From: CAZOWL01 sp964583605
GTDB taxonomy: Bacteria > Pseudomonadota > Gammaproteobacteria > Chromatiales > Chromatiaceae
DNA length: 41,907 bases
Direction of reading: 5' to 3'
Assembly: GCA_964583605.1 (NCBI GenBank)
Contig: CAZOWL010000032.1
Coordinates: 1 to 41,907, forward strand
Numbering within the stretch: position 1 is the first letter of the stretch; each line of letters begins with the position of its first letter. Positions 33,147 to 41,349 of this stretch are shown here, one piece after another. The position numbers and the translations under genes were made by a program. The notes below the pieces were generated by a model. That model had not been told where the DNA came from and did not search any database. It saw only the letters and a list, made by a program, of their open reading frames with translations.

Positions 33147-34121
33147 ATGCCCGGGCGTCTCATCCAAGTCGTGGCCGGTGCGATCAGCGACCGCCAAGGC
33201 CGCGTCCTGATCGCCCAGCGGCCGGAGCGGGCCCACCAGGGCGGATTGTGGGAATTCCCCGGCGGTAAGCTCGAGGTCGGGGAGCGCCCGGAGCACGGGC
33301 TTCGCCGCGAGCTGGAAGAGGAGCTTGGCATTCGCGTCCTGGCGGCCCGGCCGCTGATCCGGGTCCGGCATGATTATGGCGATCGGGCGGTGGAGCTCGA
33401 TGTGCATCGCATCCTGCGCTTCACGGGGGTCCCGTCTGGCCGTGAAGGTCAGCCGCTCGCCTGGTGTCACCCTTGCGAGCTCGACGCCAGCGCCTTCCCG
33501 GCCGCGGATCGGCCCGTGATCCGGGCCCTGCAGCTGCCGGATCGCATGTTGGTGACCGGGCCGGACCCGAGCCAGCCCGTGATGTTCCTCGAGCGGCTCC
33601 GCCGCGCGCTGGCCCGCGGGGCGCGCCTGGTCCAGCTGCGTGCGCCGGGCCTGGAGAGAGGCGCCTTCGCTCGGCTCGCCTCGGCCGCTCGCCGTCACTG
33701 TCACGATTACGGCGCCAAGCTCCTGCTCAATGCCGACCCGGAGTGGATCACCGGGCTGCCCTGCGACGGCTGGCACCTCACGGCGCGGCGTCTGCGGGCC
33801 TCGACGATCCGCCCCGGTCCCGTCGACCTCTTGATCGGCGCTTCGTGCCACAATGGCCAGGAGCTGGCTCTCGCCGACCGCCTCGGCCTCGACTATGCCC
33901 TCCTCTCGCCGGTCAAGTCGACCCGCAGCCATCCTGATGCCCGTCCGCTCGGTTGGTCGGGCTTCGCGGCCTTCGTAGACTCCGTCAATCTCCCCGTCTA
34001 TGCGCTGGGCGGCCTCAGCGAGGCCGATCTCGAGGCCGCTTGGCAGGCCGGTGCGCAAGGTATCGCCGCGATCCGCGCCCTGTGGTCCGACGGAGCGGCC
34101 GCCGAGACCAAGTTGCTGTAA
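33147..34121 (+). CDS. Nudix hydrolase fused to ThiE-like domain
   Basis: A 324-residue two-domain protein. Residues about 5-130 are a MutT-type Nudix domain with a perfect Nudix box at 40-62 (G-x5-E-x7-REL-x-EE-x-GI), expected to hydrolyse oxidised dGTP. Residues about 135-324 resemble thiamine-phosphate synthase: LVQLRAPGLE, AKLLLNADPEW, GWHLTARRL, IGASCHNGQELA, DYALLSPVKSTRSHP and VYALGGLSEADL. The fusion is known in Pseudomonas-like genomes, also after argJ. ThiE active-site asparagine/aspartate positions appear altered, so thiamine activity is doubtful. ATG 33147 is preferred to TTG 33141; neither has a strong Shine-Dalgarno. Confidence 0.9.
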   Translation: MPGRLIQVVAGAISDRQGRVLIAQRPERAHQGGLWEFPGGKLEVGERPEHGLRRELEEELGIRVLAARPLIRVRHDYGDRAVELDVHRILRFTGVPSGREGQPLAWCHPCELDASAFPAADRPVIRALQLPDRMLVTGPDPSQPVMFLERLRRALARGARLVQLRAPGLERGAFARLASAARRHCHDYGAKLLLNADPEWITGLPCDGWHLTARRLRASTIRPGPVDLLIGASCHNGQELALADRLGLDYALLSPVKSTRSHPDARPLGWSGFAAFVDSVNLPVYALGGLSEADLEAAWQAGAQGIAAIRALWSDGAAAETKLL

Positions 34122-34179
34122 CCATCGTCGCCCCACACCTATCGACGTGGAGCGCGCGTCTTCGAACGAGAGCCTGCCG

Positions 34180-36183
34180 GTGACCTGGCTTGGAGTGGAT
34201 ACCGGCGGGACCTTTACCGACTTCGTCCTCTGGCAGGACGGGACGGTGCGCGTGCACAAGGTGTTGTCGACGCCGGAGGCGCCAGAACGGGCCATCCTGC
34301 AGGGGGTGGCGGATCTGGGGCTCGATCGGGCCGGGCTGCGGCTGATCCATGGCTCCACGGTGGCGACCAATGCGGTGCTCGAGGGCAAAGGCGCGCGCAC
34401 CGTCTATGTCACCAACCGTGGCCTAGCGGACCTGCTCAGCATCGGCCGACAGGCGCGGCCGCATCTCTACTGCCTCCAGCCGCCCCCGCGCCGTGAGCCG
34501 GTGCCGGCCGAGCTGTGCCTCGAGACCGGCGGGCGCCTCGCCGCCGACGGGGCCTGGGTTGAGCCGCTGACCGAGTCGGATCTTCTCGAGCTCCGTGCGG
34601 CGCTGGAGCGGCTCGCGCCCGAATCCGTCGCGATCAACCTCCTCTTCTCCTACCTCTGCGACGAGGCCGAGCGGGCAATCGCCGCAGCGGTCCCAGCGGG
34701 TCTCTTCGTGTCGCGTTCGGCGGATGTGCTCCCGCTGGCCGGCGAGTACGAGCGGGGCATCGCCACTTGGCTCAACGCCGCCCTCGGCCCGTTGGTCGGC
34801 CGCTACCTCGAGCGGCTGACAGAGGCTCTCCCTGGGACGCGGCTCGCCATCATGCAGAGCAGTGGCGAGGTCGTGGCGGCTTCGCAGACGGCCAGGCGGG
34901 CCGTGCGTCTCCTCCTCTCCGGGCCGGCCGGCGGGCTGGTGGGGGCGGGCTTTGTCGGCGCACTCGGCGGCTGTGAGCGGCTCCTGACCTTCGACATGGG
35001 AGGCACCTCTACCGATGTCGCTCTGGTCGCGGGGGAACTGCGGCTGACGCGCGAGGCGCGCATTGCCGGCTATCCCGTCGCCGTGCCAATGGTCGATATG
35101 CACACGATTGGTGCCGGCGGGGGGTCCATCGCCCGCTTGGACCCGGGCGGCGCCCTGCTGGTTGGCCCAGAGTCCGCCGGAGCGGACCCTGGGCCCGCCT
35201 GCTACGGTCGCGGCGGCCTCGAGCCGACCGTCACCGATGCCAATCTGGTGCTCGGGCGGCTGCGCCCCGAGGCCTTTCTTGGTGGTCGCATGACGCTGGA
35301 TCTCGGCGCCGCGCGGGCCGCGCTGGGACGCCTGGGCGACGCGATGGGGCTCTCGCCGGAGGCCGCTGCCAAGGGCATCATCACCGTCGCCAATGAGCAC
35401 ATGGCCCGGGCGCTGCGCGTGATCTCGGTCGAGCGCGGCACCGATCCGCGTGATTACACCCTCGCCTGCTTCGGCGGTGCCGCCGGCCTGCATGTCTGCG
35501 CCCTCGCCGAGGCGTTGGGGATGACTCGGGCCTTGGTCCCGATCCAGGCCGGTGTGCTCTCGGCATTGGGCATGCTGGTCGCGCGACCTGGCCGCGTCAT
35601 CTCTCGGACCTGGCTGGGCGATTTGGCGGCTTGTACGGACGACGAAGTCACCGCCGAGCTGACCGCCGTTGCCGCGGAGGGCCTCGCCGAGCTCGAGGCC
35701 GAGGGTCGTTCGCGCGCCTCCCTGACCGTCGACTTCGGTTTGGATCTGCGCTATCGCGGCCAGTCCTACACGCTCGATCTGCCGTGGCAGGGAGGGCCGG
35801 CGACCCTCGCCGCCTTTCACAAGCTCCACGAGGCGCGCTATGGGCATCGGCTCGATCTCCCGGTCGAGCTTGTCAACCTGCGGGTGCGGGTCACGGCGCC
35901 AGCCTTGAAGCTAGATCTGACTCGATCGGCGCCCCCACGCTTGGAGGCAGACCAGCCAATCTCTGATGCTGCTGAGGTCCCCGGGCTCAATCTGCCTGTC
36001 CCAGTGCTCAGGCGAGCTGCAGTGGAGCACCTGGGCGCCTCGGCAACCGACCCAATTGCCGGACCCGCGATCCTGCTGGATGACTACGCCACGACCTGGC
36101 TGGCGTCGGGCTGGGGTGCCTGGTGTGATCCTCTCGGCAATCTTCGTCTTGTAAGCCTGACGAGAGAAGGCTGCCCCCCATAG
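34180..36183 (+). CDS. Hydantoinase/oxoprolinase family protein (HyuA-like)
   Basis: A 667-residue member of the HyuA/5-oxoprolinase A family: ATP-dependent enzymes that open cyclic amides such as hydantoins or 5-oxoproline, and acetone-carboxylase-like relatives. The actin-like ATP site is seen as GVDTGGTFTDFVL at the start and FDMGGTSTDVALV in the middle. HGSTVATNAVLEGKG, SGPAGGLVGA, GAGGGSIARLD and ADPGPACYG are also conserved. The usual HyuB partner is not next to it or anywhere in the window, so the substrate cannot be predicted. Starts are uncertain: GTG 34180 gives the compact N-terminus, GTG 34147 would add 11 residues. It follows the Nudix gene by 58 bp. Confidence 0.88.
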   Translation: MTWLGVDTGGTFTDFVLWQDGTVRVHKVLSTPEAPERAILQGVADLGLDRAGLRLIHGSTVATNAVLEGKGARTVYVTNRGLADLLSIGRQARPHLYCLQPPPRREPVPAELCLETGGRLAADGAWVEPLTESDLLELRAALERLAPESVAINLLFSYLCDEAERAIAAAVPAGLFVSRSADVLPLAGEYERGIATWLNAALGPLVGRYLERLTEALPGTRLAIMQSSGEVVAASQTARRAVRLLLSGPAGGLVGAGFVGALGGCERLLTFDMGGTSTDVALVAGELRLTREARIAGYPVAVPMVDMHTIGAGGGSIARLDPGGALLVGPESAGADPGPACYGRGGLEPTVTDANLVLGRLRPEAFLGGRMTLDLGAARAALGRLGDAMGLSPEAAAKGIITVANEHMARALRVISVERGTDPRDYTLACFGGAAGLHVCALAEALGMTRALVPIQAGVLSALGMLVARPGRVISRTWLGDLAACTDDEVTAELTAVAAEGLAELEAEGRSRASLTVDFGLDLRYRGQSYTLDLPWQGGPATLAAFHKLHEARYGHRLDLPVELVNLRVRVTAPALKLDLTRSAPPRLEADQPISDAAEVPGLNLPVPVLRRAAVEHLGASATDPIAGPAILLDDYATTWLASGWGAWCDPLGNLRLVSLTREGCPP

Positions 36184-36515
36184 CCGCTGGTCGGACGCGC
36201 AACTCTCGTACGCCGCCCGTGGCACGATCGCCAGCCATAGCCCCCTCTAGCCGATAGGGCGATTATTGCCGACGCTGACCTGCCAATGGCGACCTGGTCT
36301 CTACCGGAGGCGTTGCTGGCCGAGCGCGCCGCGTCATTTTTCGATCAACCTGTGACGGACCTTCCCGCGCACTTTATTGGCCGCGTCTCGCTGAGCGTTG
36401 GCGGCGAACGCGTATAACCTGCTCGACAAAGCTTTTCAGTGCCTTGTTCTCGGCAACCAGCCACAGCTAGGCCGTTTTTCATGTAGAATACGAACTAGTT
36501 GAATGGAGCATCAGA
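36184..36515. other. Intergenic region upstream of dnaN
   Basis: About 330 bp without a recognised gene. A 43-codon ATG frame (36286-36417) has no good Shine-Dalgarno and no known motif. A TAGAAT box at 36484-36489 could be a -10 element for dnaN, but no matching -35 is seen at 16-18 bp. No DnaA-box cluster or AT-rich unwinding element is evident, so there is no sign of oriC here. Confidence 0.45.
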
Positions 36516-36599
36516 ATGCAGTGGAGCACTACGCTAGAGTCAATGCTCCGGTGCTGCAGGCACACCGAGCGCGACGCGATGCCGATTGAGGCCGCATGA
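36516..36599 (+). CDS. Leader ORF overlapping dnaN start
   Basis: A 27-codon frame with a GGAG Shine-Dalgarno 7 nt before its ATG. Its TGA (36597-36599) overlaps the dnaN initiation codons in ATGATG. The peptide (MQWSTTLESMLRCCRHTERD and seven more) matches nothing I know. It could be a translated leader that couples initiation to dnaN; chance cannot be excluded, as the frame is short. Confidence 0.35.
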   Translation: MQWSTTLESMLRCCRHTERDAMPIEAA

Positions 36600-37705
36600 T
36601 GGAATTGACCATTGATAGAGAGCTATTGACGCCGATTCTCGGGATGGTCGTCGGTGTCGTAGAACGGCGCACTACGTTGCCGATCTTGAGTAATATCCTT
36701 GTGGCCGTCGAGAACGGGCTGATGGAGTTGACGGGCACCGATCTGGAAGTAGAGATTCGGGCGAGCTTGCCTGCGGGCGGCACAGAGAGCGGCTCCTTCA
36801 CGGTCCCAGCGCGCAAATTGCTCGATATCTGCCGCGCGTTACCCGCGAATACAGCAATCAAGATCCGGTTGGACGGAGAAAAGATCCGGATCACTGCGGC
36901 GCGCAGTCGATTCTCGTTGCTGACGCTGCCGTCGCAAGATTTTCCGAGGATGGATACCTTCGCGCTCGACAGTAGTCTCACTCTTTCCCTTGATCAGCTG
37001 AAATATCTCTTAGATAGGACAGCCTTTGCCATGGCGCACCAGGATGTCCGTTACTATCTCAACGGACTCCTCCTGGACCTCTCTACCGATCAGCTTACCG
37101 CCGTCGCGACTGATGGTCATCGACTAGCGAAGGTGGCCTGCGAGATTGATGCGGCAGACGCGGGGAATCTGCGGATCATCGTGCCGAGCAAGACTGTAAA
37201 CGAGCTGCGGCGTCTGATGGCGGGACATGACCCGGAGGTGGCTGTGCGGCTGGATATCTCCGAGCGGGCCATGCGCTTGAGCTTCGATTCGATCGTCGTG
37301 ACATCGAAGCTGGTTGACGGGCGCTACCCCGATTACCATCAGGTGATTCCGATTGATCTTGCTCATGAGGCGTACATATCGCGCGAAGCATTGCGCCTAG
37401 CGCTGCTGCGCATCGCCGTCCTGACGACTGAGAAATACCGCGGAGTACGATTCTACTTCGAGAAGGACCTGCTTAAGCTGCAAGCACACAACCCGGAGCA
37501 AGAGCTAGCCGAGGAAGAGGTCGAGATCGGATACGATGGTGATCCCGTAATGATCGGGTTCAACGTCGGCTATTTATTGGATGTCTTGAATACCCTGGGC
37601 GATGACCAGCTTCAGATCCTTTTCACGGATGGTGACAGCAGCTCGATTTGGCGTGGGGCAAACGGACGCGACGAGACCTATGTGATCATGCCAATGCGGT
37701 TGTAG
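36599..37705 (+). CDS. dnaN: DNA polymerase III beta subunit (sliding clamp)
   Basis: A 368-residue clamp that dimerises around DNA and holds polymerase III. Three repeated clamp folds are seen; typical segments are MELTIDRELLTPILGMVVG, TLPILSNILV, KLLDICRALP, LPSQDFPRMD, ATDGHRLAKV, VPSKTVNELRRL, DGRYPDYHQVIP and the C-terminal YVIMPMRL. Two ATGs are adjacent; 36599 matches the family start and has GAGG 7 nt upstream, while 36596 would add one Met. Its codons are clearly richer in A/T than those of the dcw genes. No dnaA lies upstream, which is unusual for dnaN. Confidence 0.96.
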   Translation: MELTIDRELLTPILGMVVGVVERRTTLPILSNILVAVENGLMELTGTDLEVEIRASLPAGGTESGSFTVPARKLLDICRALPANTAIKIRLDGEKIRITAARSRFSLLTLPSQDFPRMDTFALDSSLTLSLDQLKYLLDRTAFAMAHQDVRYYLNGLLLDLSTDQLTAVATDGHRLAKVACEIDAADAGNLRIIVPSKTVNELRRLMAGHDPEVAVRLDISERAMRLSFDSIVVTSKLVDGRYPDYHQVIPIDLAHEAYISREALRLALLRIAVLTTEKYRGVRFYFEKDLLKLQAHNPEQELAEEEVEIGYDGDPVMIGFNVGYLLDVLNTLGDDQLQILFTDGDSSSIWRGANGRDETYVIMPMRL

Positions 37706-37708
37706 CCC

Positions 37709-37804
37709 ATGGCAGTTCGCTGTCTGGCGAATTTGGACAATTGGGCCGGCGGCAGCGCATCACGAGGCGTGAGCTCAGCACAATTTCAGCACACAACACA
37801 ATGA
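37709..37804 (+). CDS. Tiny ORF between dnaN and gyrB
   Basis: A 31-codon frame that starts 3 nt after the dnaN stop and ends in a TGA overlapping the gyrB ATG (ATGA at 37801-37804). There is no Shine-Dalgarno of its own, so it could only be read by reinitiation from dnaN. gyrB also lacks a visible Shine-Dalgarno, which makes coupling through this ORF attractive. The peptide (MAVRCLANLDNWAGG, then Ser/Gln-rich) shows no likeness to RecF. Confidence 0.3.
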   Translation: MAVRCLANLDNWAGGSASRGVSSAQFQHTTQ

Positions 37805-40206
37805 AATATGATTCATCCAATATCAAGGTCCTGAAGGGCCTTGATGCGGTGCGGAAGCGGCCGGGAATGTACATCGGAGATACCGATGACGGAACCGGCC
37901 TGCATCACATGGTATTCGAGGTCGTTGACAATTCCATCGACGAAGCACTGGCCGGATTCTGTAATCAAATCACCGTTACGATGCGCGCCGATGGCTCGAT
38001 CACGGTGGCCGACAACGGTCGTGGGATCCCGGTGGATATGCATACCGAGGAGGGGCGATCGGCGGCGGAGGTCATCATGACCGTTCTGCATGCCGGAGGT
38101 AAGTTTGACAACAACTCGTACAAGGTCTCCGGAGGACTGCACGGCGTCGGTGTTTCCGTCGTGAATGCCTTGTCGGAGCGACTCGAGCTGGTGATCCGAC
38201 GCAACGGCAAGATCCATTCGCAAGAATATCGGCTCGGTGAGCCGCAGTATCCGCTGCGAGTCATCGGCGAGACTGAGGACACGGGCACGGAGCTCACGTT
38301 CAAGCCGTCGACAGAGATCTTCTCCAATGTTGAGTTTCACTACGACATCCTGGCGAAGCGGCTGCGGGAGCTGTCTTTTCTGAACTCGGGCGTGCGCATT
38401 GTCCTCGCCGAAGAGGAGTCGGGAAAAGAGGATTGCTTTGAGTATCAGGGCGGCATTCGCGCGTTCGTCCAGCACCTCAATCGTAACAAGGTGCCTGTTC
38501 ACGCAACGGCCTTCTATTTCTGTGCCGAGCGTAATGATGTGCAGGTCGAGCTGGCTCTACAGTGGAACGAGTCGTATCAAGAGAATATCTTCTGCTATAC
38601 GAATAACATCCCGCAGCGTGACGGCGGGACCCACCTGGCTGGCTTCCGCGCCGGCTTGACGCGAACGCTCAATCAGTACATCGAGCGTAACGCGCTCGAT
38701 AAAAATCAGAAGGCTAAGACCATCGGCGATGATGCCCGTGAGGGATTGATCGCCGTGATCTCGGTGAAGGTGCCGGACCCAAAGTTCTCATCCCAGACCA
38801 AGGACAAGCTGGTCTCCTCGGAGGTCAAGGCGATGGTGGAGTCGCTCGTCGTCGAAAAGCTCGACGAATTTCTCGAGGAGAATCCTCAGGAGGCCAAGAC
38901 GATCGCTAACAAGATGCTGGAAGCGGCGCGAGCACGCGATGCGGCAAGGAAGGCCAGGGAGATGACCCGTCGCAAGGGTGTGCTCGATGTGGCCGGACTA
39001 CCGGGAAAGCTCGCCGATTGCCAGGAAAAGGATCCGTCGCGCTCGGAGATATACCTGGTCGAGGGCGATTCGGCCGGCGGGTCGGCCAAACAAGGGCGCG
39101 ATCGCAGCAACCAGGCCATCTTGCCGCTCAAGGGCAAGATCCTGAACGTCGAGAAGGCCAGATTCGACAAAATGCTGTCCTCTGCTGAGGTCGGGACCTT
39201 GATCACGGCGCTCGGTTGCGGCATCGGCCGGGAAGAATATGATCCGGATCGATTGCGCTATCACCGCATCATCATCATGACTGATGCCGATGTGGATGGA
39301 GCCCATATCAGGACGCTACTACTCACGTTCTTCTACCGACAAATGCCCGAGTTGGTCGAGCGCGGGCACGTGTATATCGCCCAGCCGCCCCTGTACAAAT
39401 TGAAAAAGGGCAAGCAGGAGGAGTATCTGCTCGATGAGCCGTCCCTCGAGATGGCCATCCTCCAAACCGCGCTCAATGGAGCAAGCCTGCGCGTCGCCGA
39501 GGACGTTCCGCCGCTGGCCGATACGGCGCTCGAGGCGCTGGCGAGCGAGTATCTCGTCATCAAGCACATCATACATCGGCTGGCCATCCGGTACGACGGA
39601 AAACTGCTTGAAAAGCTGTTGGAAATGCCGCGAGTGGATCCAACGCGTGGGGCCGATGATCCAGACTTCTCGGAATGGCTTGAGGGATTGCGGGGCAAGA
39701 TGAATGACCTCATCTCACCAGCGGTCAAGTATCGCATAGAGCATAGCGCATCGGAGGATCCGGTCTTTCCAGGACTTGTCATCACGCGGACTGTACACGG
39801 CATCCCGGAGCATCGCTACATGTCGTTTGATTTCTTTCGAACGGCTGACTATGCCCGCATCAGCGGCTTTGGGGAGAAGGTTAACGGGCTATTGGGTGAG
39901 GGGGCGAGTGTGCGCCGCGGGGATAAAGAGGCGCCGATCACCCAGTTCGGCGGTGCAATAGAGTGGCTGTTGAACGAAGCAAAGAAGGGCTACGCGGTTC
40001 AGCGGTACAAAGGCCTCGGCGAGATGAATCCGGACCAATTGTGGGATACCACGATGAACCCCGAGACGCGGAGACTACTCCAGGTGACCATTGAGGATGC
40101 CGTGGCCGCAGATCAGATCTTTACCACGCTGATGGGCGATCAGGTTGAGCCGCGCCGCGAATTCATCGAGACGTTTGCGCTCGAGGCCGAGAATATTGAT
40201 GTCTGA
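37801..40206 (+). CDS. gyrB: DNA gyrase subunit B
   Basis: An 801-residue ATPase subunit of DNA gyrase, which introduces negative supercoils. The GHKL ATPase domain is clear (LDAVRKRPGMYIGDTDDG, EVVDNSIDEALAG, DNGRGIPVDMH, GGLHGVGVSVVNAL). The TOPRIM domain has EGDSAGGSAKQGRDR, LPLKGKILNVEKA and the metal-binding DADVDGAHIRTLLLTFFYR. Length, including the large insert before the C-terminal QRYKGLGEMNPDQLWDTTM segment, matches gammaproteobacterial GyrB. ATG 37801 gives the expected N-terminus; upstream DNA is CA-rich with no Shine-Dalgarno. Codon use is less GC-biased than in the cell-wall genes, similar to dnaN. Confidence 0.98.
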   Translation: MKYDSSNIKVLKGLDAVRKRPGMYIGDTDDGTGLHHMVFEVVDNSIDEALAGFCNQITVTMRADGSITVADNGRGIPVDMHTEEGRSAAEVIMTVLHAGGKFDNNSYKVSGGLHGVGVSVVNALSERLELVIRRNGKIHSQEYRLGEPQYPLRVIGETEDTGTELTFKPSTEIFSNVEFHYDILAKRLRELSFLNSGVRIVLAEEESGKEDCFEYQGGIRAFVQHLNRNKVPVHATAFYFCAERNDVQVELALQWNESYQENIFCYTNNIPQRDGGTHLAGFRAGLTRTLNQYIERNALDKNQKAKTIGDDAREGLIAVISVKVPDPKFSSQTKDKLVSSEVKAMVESLVVEKLDEFLEENPQEAKTIANKMLEAARARDAARKAREMTRRKGVLDVAGLPGKLADCQEKDPSRSEIYLVEGDSAGGSAKQGRDRSNQAILPLKGKILNVEKARFDKMLSSAEVGTLITALGCGIGREEYDPDRLRYHRIIIMTDADVDGAHIRTLLLTFFYRQMPELVERGHVYIAQPPLYKLKKGKQEEYLLDEPSLEMAILQTALNGASLRVAEDVPPLADTALEALASEYLVIKHIIHRLAIRYDGKLLEKLLEMPRVDPTRGADDPDFSEWLEGLRGKMNDLISPAVKYRIEHSASEDPVFPGLVITRTVHGIPEHRYMSFDFFRTADYARISGFGEKVNGLLGEGASVRRGDKEAPITQFGGAIEWLLNEAKKGYAVQRYKGLGEMNPDQLWDTTMNPETRRLLQVTIEDAVAADQIFTTLMGDQVEPRREFIETFALEAENIDV

Positions 40207-40232
40207 TCCCGGACAGAGCCGCCCATGTTTTC

Positions 40233-41030
40233 TCAAACCGTCTGGGACCGCCTTCCCTCATCGGCCGTTGTCGCTGACAGGACCTGCTGGTTGCAGGGGA
40301 GCGATTTGGTCGTGGTTTCGATCCATTCCTCGACCTCATGATTGATCTGCTGCGCCGAGCGGCCAGCGGGACTGATCGGGTTACCGATCCTCACCTCGAT
40401 CAAGCCCGGATACTTTAGAAGCGAGCGTCGCGGCCAATAGACGCCGGCGTTGTGGGCAATGGGGACGATCAGCGCCTGCGTCTGCGCGGCCAGTGTCGCG
40501 CCGCCGATGCCGTAGCGGCGTCGTTGCCCCGGAGCCACGCGCGTGCCCTCTGGAAAGATGATCACGCAATGTCCTTTACGCAGCCAGAAGGAGCCCCGCT
40601 CGATGAGCTCTCGCACGGCCTTGCGGCCGGCTTCACGGTTGATCGCAATCGGCCGATAGGGGGCTAACCCCCAGCCGAAAAAGGGGATCCAGAGCAGTTC
40701 GCGTTTGAGGACCCAGGTTTGAGCCAGGGGTAGGATCACCCGGAAGGCGATCGTCTCCCAGGCCGACTGGTGCTTGGAGAGCACGATACTGGCACCGTCT
40801 GGCATCCGCTCGAGCCCCTCTACGCGATAGTCAAGTCGGCACAGCGTCTTGAGCAGCCACAGATTGAGGCGCCCCCAGGTGCGGCCGATGCGGTGGAGCG
40901 TGCTTGCCGGGAGGAACCAGCCCACTATCGACAGCGGAATGGCGTAAAGGACGACGCTGACGGACAGTCCGACAAGAAACGCCGCGGACCGAAGTCCTAT
41001 GGAGGACCGACTGTCTTGGCTAACGGTCAT
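40233..41030 (-). CDS. 1-acyl-sn-glycerol-3-phosphate acyltransferase (PlsC family)
   Basis: A 265-residue membrane-bound acyltransferase that makes phosphatidic acid or remodels phospholipids. Residues about 13-38 form a membrane anchor. Motif I is the variant HQSAWE (His87 and Glu92; HxxxxE instead of the common HxxxxD), followed by LAPYRPIAINREAG (motif II), the IIFPEGTR box (motif III) and IVPIAHNAG (motif IV). The same gene lies between gyrB and gmhB in Pseudomonas. ATG 41030 is chosen; the 54 extra residues upstream in frame translate a repetitive element and are not credible. It is convergent with gyrB, with 26 bp between the stops. Confidence 0.92.
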   Translation of the reverse strand: MTVSQDSRSSIGLRSAAFLVGLSVSVVLYAIPLSIVGWFLPASTLHRIGRTWGRLNLWLLKTLCRLDYRVEGLERMPDGASIVLSKHQSAWETIAFRVILPLAQTWVLKRELLWIPFFGWGLAPYRPIAINREAGRKAVRELIERGSFWLRKGHCVIIFPEGTRVAPGQRRRYGIGGATLAAQTQALIVPIAHNAGVYWPRRSLLKYPGLIEVRIGNPISPAGRSAQQINHEVEEWIETTTKSLPCNQQVLSATTADEGRRSQTV

Positions 41031-41349
41031 CAGGCGAGGCCAGCCGCCCCCGGTGATGAAATGTCGCCTCGCCCCCGATCGTTCCCTCACCCCAACCCTC
41101 TCCCAGAGGGCGAGTGAACAAAGGTGCCTCGCGAACTTCACAGTAAGGCCCATGGCGGTCAGTGCCGCCCGTGACCAGCGAAAGGCGCGCAAATTGGGTG
41201 GACGGCGGGGGGCCCAACCACCGGGGTCTGGCTGAGCCCCGTCCCTCGACCCAAACTGTCTTCGCCTTCCTCACGGTAACCCGAGCACGCTGTTCCAACC
41301 TTGGCTCACTTCCTCAGGGCCGGTAGGACAGGCAGCAGCGGTGCTCCGG
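41031..41349. other. Gap between gmhB and the acyltransferase gene
   Basis: 319 bp with no gene supported; long frames here are antisense or repeat-derived. It includes the repeat at 41084-41114. I see no convincing promoter for the acyltransferase gene or terminator for gmhB, which may be co-transcribed despite the gap. Confidence 0.5.
41084..41114. repeat. Dispersed CCCTCACCCCAACC-type repeat
   Basis: CCCTCACCCCAACCCTCTCC and the following bases contain a perfect 6-bp stem (CCCTCT at 41096-41101 with AGAGGG at 41105-41110). This motif is widely dispersed between genes of many proteobacteria. Here it lies upstream of the acyltransferase start and creates a false N-terminal extension. Confidence 0.6.

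Noticed and set aside
34423..35847. 474-codon open frame antisense to the HyuA-like gene
   Set aside because: Shadow frame with no recognisable domain, opposite a gene with intact ATPase motifs.
36286..36417. 43-codon frame upstream of dnaN
   Set aside because: Looks protein-like in part but lacks a ribosome site and any known family; kept only as part of the intergenic description.
36184..36595. Replication origin next to dnaN
   Set aside because: No cluster of DnaA boxes, no AT-rich unwinding region and no dnaA gene could be seen.
40207..40247. Possible bidirectional terminator between gyrB and the acyltransferase gene
   Set aside because: TCCCGGAC and GTCTGGGA pair with one wobble, but the 25-nt loop and absence of a T-run on either side make it weak.
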